A stretch of DNA of 64,000 nt from NCBI GenBank assembly GCA_018292915.2, contig JACVVK020000292.1, positions 484,501 through 548,500 of the forward strand, read 5' to 3'. The stretch is from Batillaria attramentaria (lineage: Eukaryota > Mollusca > Gastropoda > Batillariidae). The position numbers and the translations under genes were made by a program. Numbering within the stretch: the stretch's first letter is position 1; each line of letters opens with the position of its first letter. Shown piece after piece: positions 63,103-64,000 of this stretch. The notes below the pieces were generated by a model that searched no databases, was not told where the DNA came from, and worked only from the letters and a program-made list of their open reading frames with translations.

Positions 63103-64000
63103 TGTGTGTGTGTTTGGGGAGAGTGGAACTGGAAGGGGTTGTATTCATGTTATATGTACAGGTGTCATACTTTAGGGTACATCACATGTGATCATGTTGC
63201 CTTTGTATGTTTGACGTGTATAAAATGGTTTGTCAGCATTTAAAGTTGGACATTGGACATAAATGCCCTGGGACAAGAATCCCACAAATTACGCAGAATC
63301 CAGGATAATGTACGTGGACTAAGGGGAACTTTTGAGTCTGCCGTCTTCGATTTATCTGACAACAATTTTTATTTCCACTTTGCAGCTGTTCTGTCGACTG
63401 ATGGCCATCTTCCTCCACTATTTCTACATGGCCGCCTTTGCCTGGCTCTATGTTGAGGTGCTGCACATCTACCGCATGCTGACAGAGAAACACACCATTA
63501 ACTATGGTTCCATGAAATTCTACTATCTCCTGGGTTACGGTGAGCGTACATAATAATCATGTAATCATAATAACAATGAAGAAAATTATCATACTAAATG
63601 ACATGATAAAAGAGCTATAAGATCGAAAAACTTCTTGATTTATGCAGTGTTTCTCCTTGGTTACGGTGAGCATACATAATAATCATGACAATGAAGAAAA
63701 TTATCATACTTAATGACATGATAAAAGAGCTATAAAATCGAAAAACTTTTTGATTCATGCAGTGTTTCTCCTTGGTTACTGTGAGCATACATAATAATCG
63801 TGACAATGAAGAAAATTATCATACTAGTGACATGATAAAAGAGCTATAAGATGGAAAAACTTTTTGATTCATGCAGTGTTTCTCATTCTGTCATAGGCCA
63901 CATTAATAACAATACTTTTTGCCCTCCATTTTTGCAGTTATTCCTGGAATCATTGTTGGCTTGGCTGTTGGGCTCTACACAGATGGTTATGGCAATGACA
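16246..64000 (+). CDS. CELSR: CELSR/Flamingo (Starry night) seven-pass cadherin, adhesion GPCR; 27 exons, 3' end outside window
   Basis: Atypical cadherin at the plasma membrane. In this family it forms homophilic bridges between cells and places Frizzled and Van Gogh in planar cell polarity; it also guides axons and dendrites. Twenty-seven exons join to about 2603 residues (animal CELSR has roughly 2900-3500). Order, by residue: signal peptide (hydrophobic core about 41-54), furin-like RRSKR (279-283), nine cadherin repeats (about 287-1240), membrane-proximal linker, EGF-like modules from about 1347, LamG1 (about 1500-1680), EGF (about 1700-1733), LamG2 (about 1735-1890), two EGF, laminin EGF (about 1990-2080), hormone-receptor domain (about 2085-2150), GAIN, GPS cleavage at HL-ST (2449/2450), TM1-TM4. 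The module order is diagnostic. Five one-base homopolymer discrepancies (exons 7, 8, 11) must be corrected to keep the frame; all other joins are phase-consistent. Start choice: ATG at 16246 has A at -3 and G at +4 and precedes the signal peptide; the open frame upstream lacks an ATG. Confidence 0.97.
17083..17097 (+). other. CELSR: Furin-type cleavage site RRSKR before first cadherin repeat
   Basis: The codons encode a basic run within RRAHRRSKRAVNNRP, just before cadherin repeat 1. It fits proprotein convertase removal of the N-terminal prodomain (residues about 60-283), which contains several cysteines. Position is approximate to within a codon or two. Confidence 0.7.
20003..20048. repeat. 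(GT)n microsatellite in CELSR intron 1
   Basis: About 23 copies of gt just after the exon 1 donor region. The stretch 20050-21750 shows no gene and no clear repeat structure. Confidence 0.97.
21766..24764. mobile_element. 3-kb TIR-bounded noncoding element with internal ~190-bp repeats
   Basis: Left end at 21766-21793 reads GGTCAAGAGTACAGAG then ttgagtcgagtg; the right end (24737-24764) is its reverse complement with one mismatch. Both ends abut (AT)n, consistent with insertion at TA. No transposase or long protein-like frame is visible. Inside, the motif GAACATAAC and close variants recur about every 160-200 bp (about 22118, 22507, 22682, 22893, 23073, 23234, 23601, 23783, 23982, 24153), with blocks such as cactgtgacagac and aaaatrtattaccag shared between neighbours. 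Confidence 0.65.
24986..25050 (-). repeat. Retroposon-like 3' tail, minus strand
   Basis: Read on the minus strand: gcccgaaagggacaaataaa, then gtatttttgaatttgaattg. AATAAA followed by TTGAAT repeats, as at 4846 and 57594. Confidence 0.5.
25175..25468. repeat. Tandem array, unit 60-67 bp, about five copies
   Basis: Copies begin ccatgggtaatttgtttccc at 25175, 25242, 25306, 25366 and 25430, each followed by gtaggactaggaataag. Copies differ by small indels, so this is an older array than that at 2356. Confidence 0.93.
27531..27815. mobile_element. 285-bp MITE-like element with 24-bp inverted ends
   Basis: The left end starts GCCCGCATGTAAAAGTCGGG and the complement of the right end GCCCGTATGTAAAACTCGAG, 21 of 24 matching and both reaching ggtta. 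There is no coding potential. Family not recognised and target duplication unclear. Confidence 0.7.
28127..28540. repeat. Two-copy diverged tandem duplication, about 210 bp
   Basis: The block starting tctaattgcca recurs at 28127 and 28338, followed in both by cattttaataccttg or cattttataccttg, gtgggattcctc, ctttttcat and tttcactgac-like segments in the same order. Confidence 0.75.
29833..29901. repeat. (CA)n microsatellite
   Basis: Runs of ca with tga interruptions. The intron 1 stretch from 28900 to 32600 otherwise holds only simple repeats and no gene that I recognise. Confidence 0.95.
31667..31742. repeat. (CA)n microsatellite
   Basis: About 36 copies of ca, intron 1. Confidence 0.97.
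31986..32014. repeat. Poly(C) tract, 29 bases
   Basis: Uninterrupted C run; a similar 31-base run occurs at 54256-54286. Lengths in the assembly may not be exact. Confidence 0.9.
32399..32457. repeat. (GT)n microsatellite
   Basis: About 28 copies of gt, 175 bp upstream of CELSR exon 2. Confidence 0.97.
32633..32763 (+). CDS. CELSR: CELSR exon 2 (end of cadherin repeat 9)
   Basis: 131 nt, acceptor gtttcag, donor gtagga, phase 1 to 0. Encodes DGKNVVKATCRLYVRLVTPE then MLHDSVTIRL to SSLLK, matching the CELSR segment after the last cadherin repeat. The preceding intron 1 is 12.7 kb. Confidence 0.95.
33270..33506 (+). CDS. CELSR: CELSR exon 3 (membrane-distal linker after cadherin repeats)
   Basis: 79 codons, acceptor attgcag, donor gtgagt, phase 0 at both ends. 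FFIDALATIFHTDDTNIFII through ILNVSVAVRQG to LANLSALQ, the conserved CELSR alpha/beta linker (sometimes called membrane-adjacent domain 10). Confidence 0.95.
34228..34415 (+). repeat. Dispersed repeat, plus-strand copy of the 1660-1845 family
   Basis: Contains ggtggattttcacctttggc, cctcctctgaagtactta, and cacacagatttt-like blocks in the same order as the minus strand of 1660-1845, again with an internal duplication. It directly precedes the SINE at 34421. Confidence 0.7.
34421..34812 (+). mobile_element. tRNA-derived SINE, copy 1
   Basis: The head has a pol III A-box-like ggtggtctagtggttaag and a B-box-like ttggagtcccac; the body ends in ggcgctttgag, gggtaaagcgcctataca and (att)n. It matches copies at 43209 and 49413 over most of its length. 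Confidence 0.85.
35150..35324 (+). CDS. CELSR: CELSR exon 4 (first EGF-like module)
   Basis: 175 nt, acceptor cttctgcag, donor gtatgc, phase 0 to 1. VLPFDDNLCLQEPCPRFEVC through MFRPVHPDNGYKC to CPHGFAG, matching the CELSR EGF1 signature LPFDDN-C and FRP-P. Confidence 0.95.
36097..36222 (+). CDS. CELSR: CELSR exon 5 (EGF-like)
   Basis: Encodes NNCDIEVDLCYSMPCQNGG then TCVTHESGYTCLC, donor gtaagt, phase 1 at both ends. Three AG acceptors lie in frame, six bases apart (exon starts 36097, 36103 or 36109). The first follows the best pyrimidine stretch; the third gives the exact EGF cysteine spacing of the family. The start is therefore uncertain by up to four codons. Confidence 0.88.
36757..36994 (+). 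CDS. CELSR: CELSR exon 6 (EGF-like, start of laminin G 1)
   Basis: 238 nt, acceptor ttctgcag, donor gtgagt, phase 1 to 2. GKNCEVNMTTKYDAISCPQD, GGFRCDGCPDDGNYDQFC, then KTRSFRKGSYLTFPSLKMRN leading into the first laminin G domain. Confidence 0.95.
37726..37863. repeat. Inverted dinucleotide repeats, (GT)n then (CA)n
   Basis: About 22 copies of gt, a 48-base spacer, then about 23 copies of ca. In the CELSR pre-mRNA the two arms are complementary and could form a long hairpin in intron 6. Confidence 0.9.
38081..38330. repeat. A/C-only low-complexity tract, about 250 bases
   Basis: Begins with 17 C then a run of A, and continues as aac/aaac/accacc units with almost no G or T. A shorter similar stretch lies at 14284-14435. 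Confidence 0.95.
39241..39314. repeat. (GA)n(GT)n microsatellite
   Basis: gaga run followed by about 28 copies of gt; a mirror-like (GT)n(GA)n lies at 39410-39453. CELSR intron 6 from 38500 to 42030 otherwise shows no exon or clear transposon. Confidence 0.95.
41050..41115. repeat. (GT)n microsatellite
   Basis: About 32 copies of gt in intron 6. Confidence 0.97.
42033..42236 (+). CDS. CELSR: CELSR exon 7 (laminin G 1), one apparent base missing
   Basis: Acceptor gggtttcag, donor gtacgt. Reads KFATQEKNGLLLYNGRFNEK, HDFVGLEVANSQVSFMFS, LGNNHT in one frame, then VDTHVPGGVSTGEWVEVTVQ in a frame one base back. The switch falls at 42163-42165 (aagg), where one more g would restore T-R-V-D. The family pattern continues on both sides, so the exon is real and the gap is likely a sequence error. 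Confidence 0.85.
42392..42490. repeat. Near-perfect palindrome (about 48-bp arms, 1-nt centre)
   Basis: The arms mirror each other around the a at 42440: taatatcac-a-gtgatatta at the centre, and acagaagggatgac / gtcatcccttctgt towards the ends, finishing in poly-T and poly-A. The only difference is a short indel in the cttctt tract. It lies in CELSR intron 7. Confidence 0.93.
42899..43013 (+). CDS. CELSR: CELSR exon 8 (laminin G 1), two apparent extra bases
   Basis: Acceptor ccttacag, donor gtaagt. Reads VATLNGGK, then after one extra a (aaaa near 42917) ECDTYIAIMYGEKLGNY, then after one extra t (ttt near 42975) SCAARVTQELPSR. The last segment matches CELSR NYSCAA and ends in phase 2 exactly as exon 9 needs. 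Without the two corrections the exon holds stops. Confidence 0.82.
43209..43602 (+). mobile_element. tRNA-derived SINE, copy 2
   Basis: Same family as 34421 and 49413: starts actggggcggtcggtgg, has B-box-like gtttgagtcccac, shared cactcggggc and tctccgggtactcc blocks, and ends in degenerate (att)n. More diverged than the copy at 49413. Confidence 0.85.
43760..44004 (+). CDS. CELSR: CELSR exon 9 (end of laminin G 1, start of EGF)
   Basis: 245 nt, acceptor tccccacag, donor gtaaat, phase 2 to 1. CENPTENCYRLLDLTGPLQV, DFVGCISEVYIDEELLDLN, then CQNSPCTLGG. LDLTGPL and FVGC-S are strong CELSR laminin G landmarks. No frame problem. Confidence 0.95.
44064..45465. repeat. 126-bp tandem array, eleven copies, in CELSR intron 9
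   Basis: Eleven head-to-tail copies (period 126, with one of 127) of a unit containing the 12-bp palindrome gagagatctctc and the acceptor-like run ttgttttcttcacag. Copies are nearly identical, with scattered one-base indels at both edges of the array. It has no coding role. Confidence 0.97.
45567..45641 (+). CDS. CELSR: CELSR exon 10 (EGF-like)
   Basis: 75 nt, acceptor tatacag, donor gtatgt, phase 1 at both ends. GKCQEGWTTFTCECPEKAGG then KDCSQ completes the EGF between the two laminin G domains. Confidence 0.92.
45959..46026. repeat. (GT)n microsatellite
   Basis: About 33 copies of gt ending some 55 bases before CELSR exon 11; a G tract of about 45 bases lies at 45752-45787 and nearby. Confidence 0.95.
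46081..46255 (+). CDS. CELSR: CELSR exon 11 (laminin G 2), two apparent extra bases
   Basis: Acceptor tcttgcag, donor CAG-gtaaag. After VIEQS one extra c (cccc near 46095) must be skipped to read RQLRGNGYLSFDNLAQ, NIWHNGIAFRTRAESGTLMQ, IMLNT; then one extra g (ggg near 46236) to read DKLGMQ, phase 0. The result aligns with the CELSR laminin G strand before DG-I-Y-SYE in exon 12. An alternative without the second correction uses a weak donor at 46243 (CAA-gttagg). Confidence 0.8.
46457..46520. repeat. (GT)n microsatellite
   Basis: About 31 copies of gt with a single ggt interruption, intron 11. Confidence 0.95.
46797..46998 (+). mobile_element. tRNA-derived SINE, copy 3, 5'-truncated
   Basis: Only the 3' half remains: aaattccgaaacttaaatag, gcaccacgtgg, gagagaatgcgtgtg, gcgctttgagt, gggtaaagcgcctataca and a degenerate att tail. 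It matches the copies at 34421 and 49413. Confidence 0.85.
47187..47333 (+). CDS. CELSR: CELSR exon 12 (laminin G 2)
   Basis: 49 codons, acceptor tgctcag, donor gtgagt, phase 0. IQDGYIIYSYESETLHLDSR, KVNDGQWHYVVAKWNQGRVD, ending LDYGQYV; the NDGQWH motif is typical of laminin G. Confidence 0.95.
47939..48052 (+). CDS. CELSR: CELSR exon 13 (laminin G 2)
   Basis: 38 codons, acceptor acttgcag, donor gtaggc, phase 0. ISTAMRVSVSGSEIQIVYVG then GYRNGNGPITDGFVGCVK, the end strand GFVGC of laminin G. Confidence 0.95.
48502..48655 (+). CDS. CELSR: CELSR exon 14 (end laminin G 2, EGF)
   Basis: 154 nt, acceptor tttcccag, donor gtaaga, phase 0 to 1. DIRVGINAVLSNPRETNVDI, GCSAPDSCSAGACGPGTCVD, YECVCPPG. 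Confidence 0.95.
49413..49815 (+). mobile_element. tRNA-derived SINE, copy 4, best preserved
   Basis: Complete head with A-box-like ggtggtctagtggttaag and a canonical B box ggttcgagtcc, then the shared body, gcgctttgagccgattcat, gggtaaagcgccaatacaat and (att)n. It ends exactly where the TIR element at 49816 begins. Confidence 0.9.
49816..52269. mobile_element. TIR-bounded repeat element with ~140-bp internal repeats, interrupted by a second transposon
   Basis: Ends are inverted: GGCTCCCTTGTG at 49816 and cacaagggagcc ending at 52269. The interior outside 50024-51385 has about seven diverged units of roughly 140 bp with caaacagcagaggcacc, catgatgatagaca and aaggtcaaggtc blocks. Without the insertion it is about 1.09 kb. 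No coding sequence seen. Confidence 0.7.
50024..51385. mobile_element. 1.36-kb pogo/Tc1-like nonautonomous transposon, nested
   Basis: Ends CAGTAGAAACTTGACTAAGC (left) and, complemented, CAGTAGAAACTTTTTTGAGC (right), both leading to gcgacc and to acgaccgttttt-like subterminal blocks. TA flanks both sides (50022-50023, 51386-51387). Inside are (GT)n runs and no transposase. The element interrupts one internal repeat unit of the surrounding TIR element. Confidence 0.85.
52572..52837 (+). CDS. CELSR: CELSR exon 15 (EGF, start of laminin-type EGF)
   Basis: 266 nt, acceptor tgtcacag, donor gtgtgt, phase 1 to 0. TMGPECENICSEYNPCQNWA, YTCDCGNRQSGRYCE, CPAAWWGNPVCGPCNCDPAK, GFESKCDKKNGTCFCK. The WWG-P-CGPCNCD-KGF pattern is diagnostic of CELSR. 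Confidence 0.97.
53463..53502. repeat. Poly(C)-poly(A) junction (C22 A18)
   Basis: C run followed directly by an A run. Similar junctions at 26274-26308, 26919-26943 and 38081-38107, and on the minus strand at 56024-56053, where it is the 3' tail of a SINE. Confidence 0.9.
53803..53992 (+). CDS. CELSR: CELSR exon 16 (laminin-type EGF)
   Basis: 190 nt, acceptor gaaacag (pyrimidine-poor), donor gtaagg, phase 0 to 1. ELHYQPEGADRCYPCDCYSE, CDNRTGQCHCRDGVVGRRCD, CDSVFAGIDLATGTCK. Confidence 0.95.
54993..55097 (+). CDS. CELSR: CELSR exon 17 (hormone-receptor domain start)
   Basis: 105 nt, acceptor tatttcag, donor gtgagt, phase 1 at both ends. VMSYEKCPRNFAKGIWWVPV, PFEETAFQDCPHGAS; the CP-G-WWP-T core of the HormR domain of adhesion GPCRs. 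Confidence 0.95.
55858..55960 (-). mobile_element. SINE 3'-end fragment, minus strand
   Basis: Read on the minus strand: gcgctgtgagttgctttcct, then agactaagcgctaaacaagt and an att-rich tail. It has the same general GCGCT...AAGCGCTA plan as the plus-strand SINEs but a different body. Confidence 0.55.
56024..56554 (-). mobile_element. tRNA-derived SINE-like insertion with 16-bp target duplication
   Basis: Minus-strand head at 56554 has an A-box-like gtagtgtagtggttagcac and a B box gggttcgagtcc. The 3' end (56053 down to 56024) is poly(C) then poly(A). It is flanked by exact copies of agtcacaataaagttg at 56008-56023 and 56555-56570. The 531-bp insert sits just upstream of CELSR exon 18. Confidence 0.92.
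56600..56694 (+). CDS. CELSR: CELSR exon 18 (hormone-receptor domain)
   Basis: 95 nt, acceptor atttgcag, donor gtaaga, phase 1 to 0. GNASRRCTEKSSWLEADLSN then CTSESFTKLQLH. It lies 30 bp downstream of the SINE insertion at 56024-56554. Confidence 0.95.
57163..57369 (+). CDS. CELSR: CELSR exon 19 (GAIN domain, helical part)
   Basis: 69 codons, acceptor gttgacag, donor gtgagt, phase 0. LTAFQEGRIDPFYADGTIEL, LKNATNTTSPLYGGDIVMTL, LEYEINQNRSLSL. A second AG seven bases in would break the frame. Confidence 0.94.
57594..57634 (+). repeat. Retroposon-like 3' tail, AATAAA plus TTGAAT
   Basis: gggctgatagcctaaacaat, then aaagatttgaatttgaat. The same tail plan as 4846 and 24986. Confidence 0.5.
58019..58346. 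mobile_element. PIF/Harbinger-type MITE with TAA duplication
   Basis: Ends AGGCCATGTCACAC (left) and AGGCCATGTCAAAC (right, complement), flanked by TAA at 58016-58018 and 58347-58349. A 3-bp TAA target duplication is characteristic of PIF/Harbinger elements. 328 bp, noncoding, CELSR intron 19. Confidence 0.85.
58418..58601 (+). CDS. CELSR: CELSR exon 20 (GAIN domain)
   Basis: 184 nt, acceptor tgtgcag, donor gtaagt, phase 0 to 1. QLVIALSNVTSLENAAFWPQ, HQGAATLIRILEEYLIKIAK, SPFEAFSDGI. Confidence 0.94.
59360..59488 (+). CDS. CELSR: CELSR exon 21 (GAIN domain), weak donor
   Basis: 129 nt, acceptor ccttcag, phase 1 at both ends. VLGADWMTMYNVSGRPVPKY, ANDYARIRLPASIFP. The donor is CCAG-gtcccttt, poor beyond the GT, but no other in-frame donor fits and exon 22 joins cleanly. 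Confidence 0.88.
59948..60035 (+). CDS. CELSR: CELSR exon 22 (GAIN domain)
   Basis: 88 nt, acceptor catgcag, donor gtatgt, phase 1 to 2. GSQSAKSYFGYAIYHTMGKL, VEMNTDDSV; the VIYHTLG-like strand is typical of CELSR GAIN. Confidence 0.94.
60443..60622 (+). CDS. CELSR: CELSR exon 23 (GAIN domain)
   Basis: 180 nt, acceptor attttcag, donor gtaaga, phase 2 at both ends. KTGRPLTVNGPMFTFVVTSQ, VQLKLASPENRTNLQC, ATYAVDANG. Confidence 0.95.
60950..61285 (-). mobile_element. SINE-like element, minus strand, with B box
   Basis: Minus-strand sequence has a perfect pol III B box, ggttcgaatct, after gagctgcc, followed by gtgcacattaaaaatcccat. The head and tail limits are uncertain and no clear target duplication is seen. 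Different from the other SINEs here. Confidence 0.55.
61435..61585 (+). CDS. CELSR: CELSR exon 24 (GPS cleavage motif)
   Basis: 151 nt, acceptor attacag, donor gtatgt, phase 2 to 0. YGVWSAAGCSIADEDCQVTS, then CRCSHLSTFAVIVDLEDGT. It carries the W..AGC and C-C-HLS elements of the GPCR proteolysis site. The preceding intron holds a minus-strand SINE-like repeat. Confidence 0.96.
61541..61549 (+). other. CELSR: GPS autoproteolysis triad His-Leu-Ser
   Basis: The codons cac ttg tct encode H-L-S within CRCSHLSTFAV. In adhesion GPCRs the GAIN domain cuts itself between Leu and Ser/Thr, exposing a tethered agonist starting STFAV here. All three residues are present, so cleavage is predicted; it is not shown. 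Confidence 0.8.
61753..61864. repeat. Two 56-bp tandem copies, each able to form a stem
   Basis: Copies 61753-61808 and 61809-61864 differ at two positions. Each has gtgtttagg and its complement cctaaacac about 16 bases apart. The region just upstream (agatcattgtgagctgtttt) resembles 35503-35530 and 10361-10380. Confidence 0.9.
62621..62827 (+). CDS. CELSR: CELSR exon 25 (TM1 and TM2)
   Basis: 69 codons, acceptor ctaccag, donor gtaata, phase 0. VMVYVLVGVSLALLVVAFFI is TM1; the loop KMLQSNWNSIHINL leads into TM2, IFVIIITELAFAVGI. RNL and LGIN equivalents of CELSR are present as HINL and VGIN. Confidence 0.96.
63055..63115. repeat. (GT)n(GA)n microsatellite
   Basis: gt run then gaga run then gt, within CELSR intron 25, following a G-rich stretch at 62985-63010. 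Confidence 0.95.
63386..63539 (+). CDS. CELSR: CELSR exon 26 (TM3)
   Basis: 154 nt, acceptor ctttgcag, donor gtgagc, phase 0 to 1. LFCRLMAIFLHYFYMAAFAW, LYVEVLHIYRMLTEKH, MKFYYLLGY. The end of this exon and its donor are duplicated twice in the intron that follows. Confidence 0.96.
63527..63896 (+). repeat. Three-copy tandem repeat that includes the exon 26 splice donor
   Basis: Copy 1 starts in exon 26 (ctcctgggttacg then gtgagc); copies 2 and 3 start near 63653 and 63768 with ctccttggttac followed by ggtgagcat or tgtgagcat. Each continues with acataataatcat, gaagaaaattatcat and agagctataa. Period about 115-126 bp. Confidence 0.93.
63938..64000 (+). CDS. CELSR: CELSR exon 27, partial (TM4)
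   Basis: Acceptor tttttgcag; reads VIPGIIVGLAVGLYTDGYGN then D before the window ends. This is TM4 and the start of extracellular loop 2. Confidence 0.93.

Overview
The window is animal nuclear DNA: intron-rich genes with GT-AG splice sites, many long (GT)n/(CA)n microsatellites, SINEs and MITE-like transposons. The two genes, the repeat types and the protein sequences point to an invertebrate of the lophotrochozoan branch, most likely a mollusc (probably a gastropod). That assignment is an inference from style, not a database match. Coordinates were worked out by eye from splice signals and reading-frame continuity; limits of simple repeats are approximate.

Two protein genes are present, head to head and about 9 kb apart. 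On the minus strand (positions 245-7236) lie the first nine coding exons of SEC13, the WD40 subunit shared by the COPII coat, the nuclear-pore Y complex and GATOR2; the last exon lies left of position 1. On the plus strand, from 16246 to beyond 64000, is a CELSR/Flamingo/Starry night gene: a seven-pass cadherin adhesion GPCR of planar cell polarity. I can place 27 exons whose phases join consistently, encoding about 2603 residues: signal peptide, furin-like site, nine cadherin repeats, EGF-like and laminin G modules, laminin-EGF, hormone-receptor and GAIN regions, an apparently cleavable GPS, and transmembrane helices 1-4. Helices 5-7 and the cytoplasmic tail lie outside the window.

Five of the CELSR joins need a one-base correction. 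All five lie in short homopolymers of exons 7, 8 and 11 (42-46.3 kb), around a repeat array, and look like consensus errors rather than gene decay.

The rest is repeat-rich. SEC13 introns hold a 100-bp tandem array (2356-3087), a pogo-like MITE (5490-5666) and dispersed repeats. The intergenic space holds a 1.3-kb terminal-inverted-repeat (TIR) element carrying a fragment of an OTU-type protease (8204-9541). CELSR intron 1 (12.7 kb) holds a 3-kb TIR-bounded element with an approximately 190-bp internal periodicity (21766-24764), a 60-67-bp array (25175-25468) and a small MITE (27531-27815). Later introns hold a tRNA-derived SINE family, a near-perfect 100-nt palindrome (42392-42490), an eleven-copy 126-bp array (44064-45465), nested transposons (49816-52269), a SINE with a clean 16-bp target duplication (56008-56570), a Harbinger-type MITE (58019-58346), and a tandem duplication that copied the exon 26 splice donor twice (63527-63896).

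The two genes have no known joint function. SEC13 is a housekeeping trafficking and nuclear-pore protein and CELSR a developmental adhesion receptor. No bacterial, viral or CRISPR content was seen.
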